A stretch of 64,000 nt of DNA from contig PJCV01000001.1 of NCBI GenBank assembly GCA_002837415.1, positions 1 to 64,000 of the forward strand. Direction: 5' to 3'. This document shows positions 37,415 to 46,572 of the stretch, one piece after another (position 1 is the first letter of the stretch; every line of letters starts with the position of its first letter). A program made the position numbers and the translations under genes. Source of the stretch: Actinomycetales bacterium SN12. GTDB lineage: Bacteria; Actinomycetota; Actinomycetes; Actinomycetales; Microbacteriaceae. The notes under the pieces were generated by a model. The model saw nothing but the letters and a program-made list of their open reading frames with translations, searched no databases and was not told where the DNA came from.

Positions 37415-38050
37415 TCACCGTCCGAGTCCTGTGCGGTCCACCCGGCGGTGGTACCGCATGCCGCCGATACCGCCGAGGATCGCGCCGCCCAGGCTGACGA
37501 GAGCCACGACGATCGCCGTGATGATGCCGGTGACCGTCAGATCGCCCTCATCGATCGGGATCCGGGGGAAGCTGTTCAGCTGACCGAGGACGTTGAACTG
37601 CGCACCGGCCACAGCGGCGACGATGGCGACCACGATCGCGATGACGATCGCCCAGATCCACACGGCCAGTCCCTGCTTGACCCCCGAGAACCGTGCCATC
37701 CGGCCGGCCACGTAGCCGCCGCAGTAGTAGGCGACGAACAGCACGACGGCCAGCGCGATCGCGCCGACGATGGTGACTGTCTGCGCATTCCCGCCGATCT
37801 TGTCCGCGGCATCCTCGACGTCGCCTTCCGCGACACCGAGGCCGAGACCGGCACCGACCGCGCTCAGCAGCGCCGTCAGCAGAACCGCCGTGCCGGTCGC
37901 GGTGAGCCAGCCGAAGAAGGCCGAACCCCACTTGAACCCTCCGAACCGCTCCTGCTGGCGTCCCAGCACCTCTTCGCGCTGTGTGGGTCCTCGCTCGGCC
38001 GAGACCGCTGCGGGCTCATGGCCACGAGGATCCGAATTGGATGTGCTCAT
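37415..38050 (-). CDS. Multi-pass membrane protein of unknown function
   Basis: The 211-residue protein has a charged N-terminus of about 40 residues (QREEVLGRQQERFGG) and four hydrophobic segments: FFGWLTATGTAVLLTALLSAVG, TVTIVGAIALAVVLFVAYYCGGYVAG, AVWIWAIVIAIVVAIVAAVAG and IITAIVVALVSLGGAILGGIGG. The glycine-rich helices and RMARFSGVKQG loop are reminiscent of TIGR04086/YrzE-like membrane proteins, but no function is known. The ATG at 38050 follows AGGAG. The preceding gap 38051-38233 holds nothing I recognise. Confidence 0.78.
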   Translation of the reverse strand: MSTSNSDPRGHEPAAVSAERGPTQREEVLGRQQERFGGFKWGSAFFGWLTATGTAVLLTALLSAVGAGLGLGVAEGDVEDAADKIGGNAQTVTIVGAIALAVVLFVAYYCGGYVAGRMARFSGVKQGLAVWIWAIVIAIVVAIVAAVAGAQFNVLGQLNSFPRIPIDEGDLTVTGIITAIVVALVSLGGAILGGIGGMRYHRRVDRTGLGR

Positions 38051-38233
38051 CTCGACTCCTGACGTCGGGCGGGCGGAGCGGATCACGCCCACGTGATCTC
38101 TCCCAGAGTCCGCTCTGCGGCTCCCGACAGGGAGGGGGTTGACCCCGGGGCATCCGAAGTGCCATCCATCGCGACCGGACCAGCACCAGCGCCGCCCATG
38201 CGACGGTGGTGAGACGCCGGCTTCCCTCGCGGT

Positions 38234-38584
38234 TCAGTCCTGTCGAGCCTTGATCGCGGCGACGTGCTCGCCGCGGCGCTCGACGACGTGCTGCTGGTAC
38301 TCCGGATGCTTGGGAAGCCAGGCCACGACGTACGGGCAGACCGGCACGATGCTCTTCCCCGCGGCGATCACGTCATCGACGACGGCGCGGAGCAGCTTCG
38401 AGGCCAGCCCCTGCCCGCTGTACTCCTCGGAGACGGCGGTGTGGAACAGCACGCGTTCATCGCCGACGTCGACGTACGACTCCTCGCCGATCTCCGTCGA
38501 CTGTGCGCCGTCGTCGCCGCGATCGATCAGGACATACCGCGACTCGTCCGGCAGCTCGCTCACGACGAAGCGCTCTTCGGTCAT
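38234..38584 (-). CDS. Small GNAT-type N-acetyltransferase
   Basis: The 116-residue protein belongs to the short YjdJ-like GNAT group: VLFHTAVSEEYSGQGLASKLLRAVVDDVIAAGKSIVPVCPYVVAWLPKHPEYQQHV. The acetyl-CoA loop is QGLASKL, and PVCPYVVAWL ends with the family's conserved histidine-rich tail. The acceptor is unknown. The ATG overlaps the stop of the upstream AhpD-like gene, so the two are translationally coupled. Confidence 0.87.
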   Translation of the reverse strand: MTEERFVVSELPDESRYVLIDRGDDGAQSTEIGEESYVDVGDERVLFHTAVSEEYSGQGLASKLLRAVVDDVIAAGKSIVPVCPYVVAWLPKHPEYQQHVVERRGEHVAAIKARQD

Positions 38585-39054
38585 GACAGCACCTTGCCGT
38601 CGTCACCGCGCGGGCGCACCGGGTGCTCGCTGAGGATCGAGATCCGGTTGAACATGTTGATGGTGAGCGCGACCCACTCCGCGGCGGCGAATGCGGCGTC
38701 GCCCAGCACGGCCCGCGCACCGGCCAGATCGGCCTTCGACTCCTCGGTCAGGGGCATGCGCGTCGCGGCCTCGGCGACGGCCAGCACGGCGGTCTCGCGC
38801 TCGGTGAAGAGCGTCGTCTCCCGCCACGCGGGAAGCAGGTCGATCTTCTGCTGGGGGATGCCCGCGCCGCGAGCTTCGCGCGTGTGCAGATCGAGGCAGA
38901 ACGCGCAGGCGTTGATCTGCGACGCCCGCACCTTGATGAACTCGCTCTCCTGCAGCGAGAGTCCGCTGCGCTCGGCCTCGCTCGCCACGGCCCGGGAGTA
39001 CTCTCCGGCGGCCTTCCAGACGTCAGGTGCGGACTTATCGAGATAGGGACGCAT
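38581..39054 (-). CDS. Carboxymuconolactone decarboxylase/AhpD-family protein
   Basis: The 157-residue helical protein carries the CxxC-H signature [19 protein letters not shown] (about 48-66), the redox-active site of AhpD-like alkylhydroperoxidases, and the family motif [21 protein letters not shown]. It is therefore probably a thiol peroxidase-type reductase rather than a true gamma-carboxymuconolactone decarboxylase. It heads a two-gene operon with the GNAT gene and is divergent from msrA, which supports an oxidative-stress role. Confidence 0.87.
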   Translation of the reverse strand: MRPYLDKSAPDVWKAAGEYSRAVASEAERSGLSLQESEFIKVRASQINACAFCLDLHTREARGAGIPQQKIDLLPAWRETTLFTERETAVLAVAEAATRMPLTEESKADLAGARAVLGDAAFAAAEWVALTINMFNRISILSEHPVRPRGDDGKVLS

Positions 39055-39229
39055 TTCTCATCTCCTCGGATGCGATGACCGGCCGGGAAGCGGCTCTGAG
39101 CACCAACTTAGACCGCGTGCGCCGCATTCCTGTCGGGTGGGCGCCCGCGACCGGCCCTCCTTCGGCGGAGCGGAGGCAGAATGGAAGACGGGGCACCCGA
39201 GCCCTGTCACGAGACACGAGGAGACGAGC

Positions 39230-39787
39230 ATGACCAGCGGAACCAGCGACACCGGAGAGATCACCCGCCGCGCAGGTCTGGACACGGCCGTGCTCGCCGG
39301 CGGGTGCTTCTGGGGCATGGAGGACCTCGTCCGCCGCCAGCCCGGCGTCGTCGCCACGCGGGTCGGCTACACCGGCGGCGAGAACGATCACCCGACCTAT
39401 CGCAACCATCCCGGGCACGCCGAGGCACTCGAGATCGTCTACGACCCCGCCCAGACGACGTACCGGGACATCCTCGCCTTCTTCTTCCAGATCCACGACC
39501 CGTCGACTCTGAACCGCCAGGGCAACGACATCGGCACGAGCTACCGCTCGGCGATCTTCCCGCTCGATGACGAGCAGGAGCGCGTCGCGCGCGAGACCAT
39601 CGCGGATGTCGACGCGTCCGGCCTGTGGCCCGCGCCGGCCGTCACCACCATCGAGCCGGCAGCCCCGTTCTGGGAGGCCGAGCCGGAGCACCAGGACTAC
39701 CTGGTGCGCTACCCCAATGGGTACACGTGCCACTTCCCGCGTGCGGGCTGGGTGCTGCCGCGTCGTGAGGCCGGCACGACCGCCTGA
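39230..39787 (+). CDS. msrA: Peptide-methionine (S)-S-oxide reductase
   Basis: The 185-residue enzyme reduces methionine S-sulfoxide in proteins. The catalytic cysteine is in [20 protein letters not shown] (about 20-39), followed by [26 protein letters not shown] and [27 protein letters not shown]. There is no second recycling cysteine near the C-terminus, so recycling may rely on another thiol. GAGGAGAC precedes the ATG at 39230. Confidence 0.95.
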   Translation: MTSGTSDTGEITRRAGLDTAVLAGGCFWGMEDLVRRQPGVVATRVGYTGGENDHPTYRNHPGHAEALEIVYDPAQTTYRDILAFFFQIHDPSTLNRQGNDIGTSYRSAIFPLDDEQERVARETIADVDASGLWPAPAVTTIEPAAPFWEAEPEHQDYLVRYPNGYTCHFPRAGWVLPRREAGTTA

Positions 39788-39864
39788 GCGAGCGTTTTAC
39801 CGGCACCATCGCCCCGGTGTCAAGGCATGTGCGCGGGCCGACGCCCGCCTCTACCTTCGTGAGC

Positions 39865-41205
39865 ATGGACACCGCTGAGAACCCACCCCGCCTGCGCCGA
39901 GCGATCAGCGGGCCGATGCTGTTCGCGTTCATCCTCGGTGACGTTCTCGGCGCCGGGATCTACGCCCTGATGGGCGTGCTGTCCGAGAGCGCGGGCGGCA
40001 TGCTGTGGGCGCCGCTGATCGTCGCCCTGCTGCTCGCCCTGCTCACCGCCGGCTCCTACGCCGAGCTGGTGACGAAGTATCCGCGGGCCGGGGGAGCCGC
40101 GGTGTTCGCCGAGCGGGCTTTCCGCAGCCCCCTGCTGTCGTTCCTGGTCGGGTTCAGCATGCTCGCCGCCGGCGTCGTCAGCGCGGCCGGTCTCGCCATC
40201 GCCTTCTCGGGCGACTACCTGGCCACCTTCATCGACGTGCCCGTGATCCCCGCCGCGATGGTGTTCCTCGTTCTGGTCGGACTGCTCAACGCCAGGGGCA
40301 TCCGGGAATCGATGGGCACGAACCTGGTGATGACGGCCATCGAGCTCAGCGGGCTCGTGATCGTGATCGTCGTGGTGGCGATGTTCGTCGGCGGGGGTGG
40401 GGGAGACCTCGGCCGAGCGACCGAGCTGCCCGAGGGCGTCGGCGTTGCGGGTGCGGTGCTGGGCGGCGCGATCGTCGCCTACTACTCGTTCGTCGGGTTC
40501 GAGACCTCTGCGAACGTGATCGAAGAGGTCAGGAAGCCCAGCCGGGTGTACCCGCGCGCACTGTTCGGCGCGCTGCTCACCGCCGGCGTCGTCTACGTGC
40601 TCGTCGGCGTGGCCAGCGCGGCCGCACTGCCGACCGACGAGCTGCAGGAGTCGACCGGACCGCTGCTCGCGGTCGTCGAGGCCACCGGCGTGAGCGTGCC
40701 GTCGTGGCTGTTCAGCCTCATCGCCCTGATCGCGGTCGCCAACGGCGCGCTGCTCACCATGATCATGGCCAGCAGGCTCGCGTTCGGCATGGCCGAGCAG
40801 GGGCTCCTGCCCTCCGCGCTCGGGCGTGTGCTGCCGAACCGGCGGACGCCCTGGGTGGCGATCATCTCGACGACGGTCGTGGCGATGCTGCTGACGCTCG
40901 TCGGCGACCTCGCGACCCTCGCCGAGACCGTCGTGCTCCTGCTTCTGCTGGTCTTCATCAGCGCCAACGTGTCGGTGCTGGTGCTGCGTCGCGACAAGGT
41001 CCAGCACGAGCACTTCCGCGTCTGGACCTTCGTGCCCGTGCTCGGAGTGATCTCATGCGTCGTGCTGCTCAGCCAGCAGCGACCCATCGTGTGGCTCTTC
41101 GCGGCGATCCTGCTGGCCGTGGGCGTGGTCCTGTGGCTCAGCACGCGGCGCTTCGCCGGACAGCCCGTCGCAGACCGTCCTGACGAGATGTCCGCGGAGC
41201 ACTGA
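39865..41205 (+). CDS. APC-superfamily amino acid permease
   Basis: The 446-residue protein has about twelve membrane helices with ILGDVLGAGIYALMGVLSESAGG in helix 1 and YYSFVGFETSANVIEEVRKPSRVYPRAL in helix 6-7, both typical of APC amino acid transporters. The unusually hydrophilic stretch is short. No ribosome binding site is visible; ATG 39865 or GTG 39859 could be used. It sits beside an Lrp-type regulator and a PLP enzyme of sulfur amino acid metabolism, so a sulfur or neutral amino acid is a reasonable guess. Confidence 0.83.
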   Translation: MDTAENPPRLRRAISGPMLFAFILGDVLGAGIYALMGVLSESAGGMLWAPLIVALLLALLTAGSYAELVTKYPRAGGAAVFAERAFRSPLLSFLVGFSMLAAGVVSAAGLAIAFSGDYLATFIDVPVIPAAMVFLVLVGLLNARGIRESMGTNLVMTAIELSGLVIVIVVVAMFVGGGGGDLGRATELPEGVGVAGAVLGGAIVAYYSFVGFETSANVIEEVRKPSRVYPRALFGALLTAGVVYVLVGVASAAALPTDELQESTGPLLAVVEATGVSVPSWLFSLIALIAVANGALLTMIMASRLAFGMAEQGLLPSALGRVLPNRRTPWVAIISTTVVAMLLTLVGDLATLAETVVLLLLLVFISANVSVLVLRRDKVQHEHFRVWTFVPVLGVISCVVLLSQQRPIVWLFAAILLAVGVVLWLSTRRFAGQPVADRPDEMSAEH

Positions 41206-41208
41206 GTC

Positions 41209-41688
41209 TCATCGGCGGGGGACGACGCCCGCACCCTCGCGCAACTCGAACACCAGCTGCGTCTCGGTCGCCCTGACGATGTCGTGCACCGTGATGCGCT
41301 CGAGCACGATGTCGCGCAGCGCTGCGGCGTCGGCCACCGCGACGTGCACGAGGAAATCGTCGGCTCCGGCGATATGGAAGACCTGCAGAACTCCGCTGGT
41401 CGCGGCGAGAGCGTCGAACAGCGACTCGACGCCGTCCCTGCTGTGGCTGCCCAGCCGCACGCGGATCATCGCCTGCACCGGAGCGCCGACGCTCGCTGGA
41501 TCGATCTCGAGTCGTGGGCCCGTGATCACGCCACGGCTGCGCAGGGTGCGCAGCCGGAAGGCGCAGGTGGATGCCGGGATGCCCAGCGCCACCGCGAGAT
41601 CCTTGATGGGAGCCTGCGGGGCGTCGATCAGCGCCGCGAGTATGCGCAGATCGAGCTCGTCTACGACACCCTGCTGTGCTGAGGCCAA
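41209..41688 (-). CDS. Lrp/AsnC-family regulator
   Basis: The 159-residue protein has an N-terminal helix-turn-helix (LAALIDAPQAPIKDLAVALGIPASTCAFRLRTLRSRGVI, about 15-53) and a C-terminal RAM ligand-binding domain (VLQVFHIAGADDFLVHVAVADAAALRDIVL). It is divergent from a PLP-dependent Cys/Met metabolism enzyme with direct repeats in the gap, and next to an amino acid permease. This resembles the mdeR-mdeA arrangement of Pseudomonas putida, suggesting control by a sulfur amino acid. Confidence 0.88.
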   Translation of the reverse strand: MASAQQGVVDELDLRILAALIDAPQAPIKDLAVALGIPASTCAFRLRTLRSRGVITGPRLEIDPASVGAPVQAMIRVRLGSHSRDGVESLFDALAATSGVLQVFHIAGADDFLVHVAVADAAALRDIVLERITVHDIVRATETQLVFELREGAGVVPRR

Positions 41689-41725
41689 CTTCCGCTCCTG
41701 ACATCGACGTTGATCTGCTCAGAGA

Positions 41726-41765
41726 ACAACATACGCACGCTCTGTGACTGCTCGCGACAACATAC
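41726..41765. promoter_or_regulatory. Direct repeats, candidate Lrp-type binding sites
   Basis: ACAACATAC occurs at 41726-41734 and again at 41757-41765, exactly 31 bp apart (about three helical turns), in the divergent gap between the regulator and the PLP enzyme. Confidence 0.5.
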
Positions 41766-41802
41766 CTGGACTCTGGTGAGTGTGGGGAGCAGGATCGACG
41801 AC

Positions 41803-42993
41803 ATGTCCGACATGCCGCTGCACCCCGACACCGTCGCCGTCCACGCCGGCCGCGCCGACTTCGGCGCCCTCGGTGTCCACGCCGCCCCGATCGATCTGTC
41901 ATCGACCAATCCCCTGCCCGACATCCTGCACGGCGGGGACTCGTACGAGTCGATGGCCACCGGCGGTCACCCCCTGCCCGACGGTGGCAACGTGTACGCG
42001 CGGCTGTGGAACCCCACCGTCGCACGCTTCGAGGAGGCACTGTCCGAACTCGAGCACTCCGAGGCGTCCGTCGCCTTCGGCTCCGGGATGGCGGCCATGA
42101 CCGCCGCGATACTCGCGCACACGACCGCCGTGGGCAAGCGGCACATCGTCGCCGTGCGACCGCTGTACGGCGGCACCGATCACCTGCTCGACTCCGGGCT
42201 GCTGGGCGCGGAGGTCACCTTCTGCCATGAGCACGAGGTGTCCGCCTGCGTTCGCCCCGACACCGGCATGATCGTCCTCGAGACACCCGCGAACCCGACG
42301 CTCGACCTGGTCGACATCGCGGCCGTCGTGGCGCAGTCCGACGGCATCCCGGTGCTCGTCGACAACACGTTCGCCACGCCGCTGCTGCAGAACCCGCTCG
42401 ATCTGGGAGCGGCGATGTCGATGCACAGCGCGACGAAGTACATCGGCGGTCATGGTGATGTGATCGCCGGCGTCATCTCCTGCAGCGAGAAGACGGCCGA
42501 GGCGCTGCGCAGGGTGCGCGCGATCACGGGCGCTCTGCTGCACCCGCTCGGGGCATATCTGCTGCACCGCGGTCTCGCCACTCTGCCGATGCGCATCCAC
42601 GCGCAGCAGAACTCCGCCCGCGCGCTCGCTCTCGCGCTGCAGCAGAACCCGGCGGTCAGCGAGGTGCTCTACCCCGAGTTCGGTGACGAGCGCGGCCTGA
42701 TCGGCCGGCAGATGCGCGGCGGGGGAGCGATGATCGCCGTACGGCTCGCTGGCGGATACGCTGCCGCGGAGGCGCTGACCGGAGCGGTGCGGCTGTTCAC
42801 CCATGCCGTCTCACTCGGCGGCGTGGACTCGCTGATCCAGCATCCCGCCGCGCTCACCCACCGCCCGGTCGCACCGGAGGCGCGACCGGGGGCCGATGTC
42901 GTGCGGCTGTCGATCGGTCTCGAGAACGTCGATGATCTGCTCGCCGACCTCGAGCAGGCGCTCGCGAAGGCGCCGGTGCGGACCACCTCGTGA
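41803..42993 (+). CDS. Cys/Met metabolism PLP-dependent lyase or synthase
   Basis: The 396-residue enzyme is of the cystathionine gamma-synthase/gamma-lyase/methionine gamma-lyase family. The PLP lysine is in MSMHSATKYIGGHGDVIAG (about 204-222), with VLVDNTFATPLLQNP, ETPANPTLDLVDI and the substrate loop RPLYGGTDHLLDSG. Methionine gamma-lyases usually have cysteine where this reads the second G of YGG, which argues for cystathionine lyase/synthase or homocysteine-type chemistry. The ATG at 41803 is supported by AGGA and by the family's usual N-terminus; longer starts would run through the operator region. Confidence 0.87.
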   Translation: MSDMPLHPDTVAVHAGRADFGALGVHAAPIDLSSTNPLPDILHGGDSYESMATGGHPLPDGGNVYARLWNPTVARFEEALSELEHSEASVAFGSGMAAMTAAILAHTTAVGKRHIVAVRPLYGGTDHLLDSGLLGAEVTFCHEHEVSACVRPDTGMIVLETPANPTLDLVDIAAVVAQSDGIPVLVDNTFATPLLQNPLDLGAAMSMHSATKYIGGHGDVIAGVISCSEKTAEALRRVRAITGALLHPLGAYLLHRGLATLPMRIHAQQNSARALALALQQNPAVSEVLYPEFGDERGLIGRQMRGGGAMIAVRLAGGYAAAEALTGAVRLFTHAVSLGGVDSLIQHPAALTHRPVAPEARPGADVVRLSIGLENVDDLLADLEQALAKAPVRTTS

Positions 42994-43020
42994 ACCGCAC
43001 CGGCGACATCGCGCGCGGTC

Positions 43021-43929
43021 TCAGGGTGTGGGCATGCCGCCGTTCACGTTGAGCGTCTCTCCGAGGACGTAGCTGGACTCCGGTGAGCTGAGGAACACGT
43101 ACGCCGGGGCGAGCTCGGTGGGCTGACCGGCGCGGCCCAGGGGAGTGCTCTTGCCGAACTCGGGCAGAGCATCCTTCGGCTGCCCGTCCGAGACCTGCAG
43201 GGGCGTCCAGATCGGACCGGGCGCCACCGCGTTCACGCGGATGCCCTTCTCCGCGACCTGCTGTGCGAGGCCCTTGGTGAAGTTGTTGATCGCGGCCTTC
43301 GTCGAGGCGTAGTCCAGCAGGTGCGGCGAGGGCTCGTAAGCCTGGATGGACGTGGTGTTGACGATCGTGGACCCGGCGGGCATGTGCGCGAGAGCCGCCC
43401 GGGAGACGCGGAACATCGCGATGATGTTCGTCGTGAACGTCTCGGTCACCTGGTCGTCGTCCAGGTCGGCGATGTCCTCGACCGCGATCTGCTTGCCGGC
43501 GTTGTTCACCAGCGCGTCCAGTCCGCCGAGCGCCTGCACAGCCTGGTCGACGAGCTGCTGGCAGAAGTCGCGGTCGGTCAGGTCACCGGGGAACAGGAAC
43601 GCCCGACGTCCGCAGTCCTCGATCACGGACTTCACGTGCTGGGCATCCTCCTCCTCTTCCGGCAGGTACGACAGGGCGACGTCGGCGCCCTCGCGAGCGA
43701 ACGCGATCGCCACCGCCGAGCCGATTCCGGAGTCCGAGCCGGTGATGAGGGCTCGGCGCCCCTCGAGCCGCCCGGTGCCCCGGTATGACTGCTCGCCGCG
43801 GTCGGCCTTCGGCTCCAGCTCCTCGTCGAGGCCGGGCTCGGGCTGGTCCTGCTTGGGTGGGCTGATCGAGGGGAAGCGATCCACCGGGTTCTGGAAGGTC
43901 AGCTGGTCGTTGGTGTTCTCGTCGGTCAT
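43021..43929 (-). CDS. SDR-family oxidoreductase with N-terminal extension
   Basis: The 302-residue short-chain dehydrogenase has a proline- and acid-rich N-terminal extension of about 55 residues before the cofactor motif ALITGSDSGIGSAVAIAFAREGADV. NNAGKQ, a serine and YASTKAA (catalytic Y-x3-K), and a C-terminal GETLNVNGGM follow. This is the YhdF/YdaD-like branch often found among general-stress proteins. AAAAGGAG precedes the ATG. A very long open frame continues upstream across pepN but is only antisense readthrough. Confidence 0.9.
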   Translation of the reverse strand: MTDENTNDQLTFQNPVDRFPSISPPKQDQPEPGLDEELEPKADRGEQSYRGTGRLEGRRALITGSDSGIGSAVAIAFAREGADVALSYLPEEEEDAQHVKSVIEDCGRRAFLFPGDLTDRDFCQQLVDQAVQALGGLDALVNNAGKQIAVEDIADLDDDQVTETFTTNIIAMFRVSRAALAHMPAGSTIVNTTSIQAYEPSPHLLDYASTKAAINNFTKGLAQQVAEKGIRVNAVAPGPIWTPLQVSDGQPKDALPEFGKSTPLGRAGQPTELAPAYVFLSSPESSYVLGETLNVNGGMPTP

Positions 43930-44040
43930 GTCAGCTCCTTTTCGCGTAGGCGTGCGTGAGCCACGCTCGCCTTCCTCGTCACGCACGGGAAGGGGGTTGC
44001 GCTCGCGGCGCTGGTCACTGCGTGAGCAGTCGCGACGTGA

Positions 44041-44046
44041 CACGAT
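44041..44046 (+). promoter_or_regulatory. Weak -10 hexamer of pepN
   Basis: CACGAT, six bases before the ATG at 44053, at the same position as the TANNNT boxes of the other leaderless genes. Confidence 0.3.
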
Positions 44047-44052
44047 GGACGA

Positions 44053-46554
44053 ATGAGCTCTGCCAATCTCTCCCGCGATGAGACCTCCCGTCGCGCAGTG
44101 TCGATCACGCTGCGCGAGGTGCGGGTCGAACTCGACCTCGCCGGCGCCCCCGAGCGCGCCCGCACCGGCTTTCCCACCGCGACGACGCTGACGTTCGACG
44201 CGACCGAGGCCGAGACCTGGCTGGACTTCATCGGGGAGTCCGTCGACCGCGTCATCGTCGACGGTGACGAGCGGGAGGTCCGCTGGGACGGCGCCCGCAT
44301 CCTGCTCGACGGCCTGGGCGGCTCGCACGTGGTCCGCGTCGAGGGCGTCGCGGCGTACAGCCGCTCGGGTGAGGGCATGCACCGCTTCCACGACCCGGTC
44401 GACGGGGAGACGTATCTGTACACGCAGTACGAGCCGGCCGACTCCCGCCGCGTCATGGCGTGCTTCGAGCAGCCTGATCTGAAGGCCGCGTACACGTTCC
44501 ACGTGGTCGCTCCCGCCGGCTGGCACGTGCTCTCGAATCAGTCGCCCGCGCACGTGACACCCGGGATCGGCGTGCAGACGGTGGAGTTCGCCCCCACCCT
44601 GCCCATCTCCAGCTTCATCACCTCCATCGCCGCCGGACCGTACGCCAGGATCGACGGCGAATGGACGCGCGACGACCAGCGGATCGACCTCGGCGTGCTG
44701 TGCCGCGCATCCCTCGCCGAGCACCTGGAGGCAGACGAGATCCTCGAGGTCACCCGTCAGGGTCTCGACTTCTTCACCGACGCATTCGCGTACCCGTACC
44801 CGTGGGGCAAGTACGACCAGATCTTCGTGCCCGAGTACAACCTCGGCGCGATGGAGAACCCTGGCCTCGTGACGTTCACCGAGGCGTACATCAGCAGGGG
44901 AGCCGCGACCGACGCGCAGCGCGGCGCTCGCGCCAACACGATCCTGCACGAGATGGCCCACATGTGGTTCGGGGATCTCGTGACGATGCGCTGGTGGGAC
45001 GACCTGTGGCTCAAGGAGTCGTTCGCCGACTACATGGGGACGCATGCCTCCGCCGCCGCGACCCGGTTCACCGATGCCTGGGCGCGATTCGCGAACAGCC
45101 GCAAGACCTGGGCGTACCGGCAGGACCAGCTGCCGACCACCCATCCCATCGTCGCCGACATCCCCGATCTCGAAGCCGCGAAGCTGAACTTCGACGGCAT
45201 CACCTACGCGAAGGGCGCCTCGGTGCTCAAGCAGCTGGTCGCATTCGTGGGCGAGGACGCGTTCTTCGAGGGCGCGCGCCGCTACTTCGCCGCGCACGCG
45301 TTCGGCAACACCACTCTCGGCGACCTGCTCGACGAGCTCGAGGCGGCCTCCGGCCAGCCGCTGCGCGACTGGTCGCGGTCGTGGCTCGAGACCAGCGGGG
45401 TCTCGGCCCTCTGGCTCGAGACGGATGCCGAGGGACGACGCGTTATCGTGCAGGACAGCGGCGACGTGGCCCCGCGCCCGCACCGACTGCGCGTTGGGCT
45501 GTACGACCGCGTCGACGGCGCACTCAGCCTCCGCGAGCGCATCGAGCTGACCGTCCACCAGGAGCGCACCGAGGTCGAGATCCCGGATGCCGACCTCATC
45601 CTGCTCAACGATGACGACCTCACCTACGCCAAGGTGCGGCTCGACGAGCGCTCGCTCAGCACCGTCGCCGCCTCGCTGTCGTCGCTGTCGGATGACCTGG
45701 CCCGCGGCCTCATCTGGTCGTCGCTGTGGAACGCGACAAGGGACGGCGAACTGGCCGCGACCCGGTATCTCGAGATCGTGCGCATGCACGCGCCCGCCGA
45801 ACCGAACGTCGGACTGCTGAGCGCGACGCTGCTGAATGCCGCGTACGCCATCGCGCACTACGTCGTCGACGACGAGCGTGCAGAGCAGCGCCGTTCCTGG
45901 GTCGACTCGACCTGGGCGGCGCTGCAGAGCGCCGACCCCGGCAGCGATGCTCAGCTGTCGTGGGCACGCGCCTTCGCCGCCGCGTCGTCGTTCGACGACT
46001 CCCGCGCCGACGACGTACGTGCCATCCTCGACGGCGACGCCCCGCAGGGGCTCCCGATGGATGCCGACCTGCGCTGGCTGCTGCTCACCGCGCTGGCCAC
46101 CACGGGACGTGCGGACGCCGAGGCGATCGCGGCAGCGCGCGCGGCCGATGACACGGCCGCCGGCCGTACCGCGGAGATCCGCGCCCTGGCATCCCGGCCG
46201 GATGCCTCGACCCGCGCCGCGGCGTGGGAGGCGGCTTGGAACGACCACAGTCTGAGCAACGACCACCTCGACGCGACCATCTCGGGCTTCCGCGCCGGCG
46301 GGCGTCGCGACCTCATCGACGGTTTCGACGCGCAGTACTTCGAGCGGATCCGCGGCGTATGGGCCGAGCGCAGCATCGAGCTCGCGCAACGACTCGTGCT
46401 GGGCCTGTTCCCCGCGACGGAGAGCACCGACGCCGTCGACGCGTGGCTCGAGCAGAACGCGGATGCTCCGGGTGCGCTGCGTCGTCTGGTGATCGAGTCG
46501 CGCGACGATCTCGCACGCGATCTGTGGGTGCGGGCGGCTCAAGCCGGGCTGTGA
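44053..46554 (+). CDS. pepN: Aminopeptidase N (M1 family)
   Basis: The 833-residue zinc metallopeptidase removes N-terminal amino acids. It contains the exopeptidase motif YNLGAMENPGLVTFTEAYIS (about 270-290) and the zinc site HEMAHMWFGDLVTMRWWDDLWLKESFADYMG (HExxH-x18-E). The C-terminal ERAP1-like helical domain makes up the last 300 residues. The length matches actinobacterial PepN. The protein is cytoplasmic, with no signal peptide. Confidence 0.95.
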   Translation: MSSANLSRDETSRRAVSITLREVRVELDLAGAPERARTGFPTATTLTFDATEAETWLDFIGESVDRVIVDGDEREVRWDGARILLDGLGGSHVVRVEGVAAYSRSGEGMHRFHDPVDGETYLYTQYEPADSRRVMACFEQPDLKAAYTFHVVAPAGWHVLSNQSPAHVTPGIGVQTVEFAPTLPISSFITSIAAGPYARIDGEWTRDDQRIDLGVLCRASLAEHLEADEILEVTRQGLDFFTDAFAYPYPWGKYDQIFVPEYNLGAMENPGLVTFTEAYISRGAATDAQRGARANTILHEMAHMWFGDLVTMRWWDDLWLKESFADYMGTHASAAATRFTDAWARFANSRKTWAYRQDQLPTTHPIVADIPDLEAAKLNFDGITYAKGASVLKQLVAFVGEDAFFEGARRYFAAHAFGNTTLGDLLDELEAASGQPLRDWSRSWLETSGVSALWLETDAEGRRVIVQDSGDVAPRPHRLRVGLYDRVDGALSLRERIELTVHQERTEVEIPDADLILLNDDDLTYAKVRLDERSLSTVAASLSSLSDDLARGLIWSSLWNATRDGELAATRYLEIVRMHAPAEPNVGLLSATLLNAAYAIAHYVVDDERAEQRRSWVDSTWAALQSADPGSDAQLSWARAFAAASSFDDSRADDVRAILDGDAPQGLPMDADLRWLLLTALATTGRADAEAIAAARAADDTAAGRTAEIRALASRPDASTRAAAWEAAWNDHSLSNDHLDATISGFRAGGRRDLIDGFDAQYFERIRGVWAERSIELAQRLVLGLFPATESTDAVDAWLEQNADAPGALRRLVIESRDDLARDLWVRAAQAGL

Positions 46555-46572
46555 GCGCGGTCCGGCCCTGAG

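Noticed and set aside
43930-46542. A very long minus-strand open frame antisense to pepN, continuous with the SDR gene
   Set aside because: It is composition-driven: pepN has full M1 peptidase motifs on the plus strand, while the antisense translation has no domain and no start with a ribosome binding site. The SDR gene starts at 43929 after AAAAGGAG.
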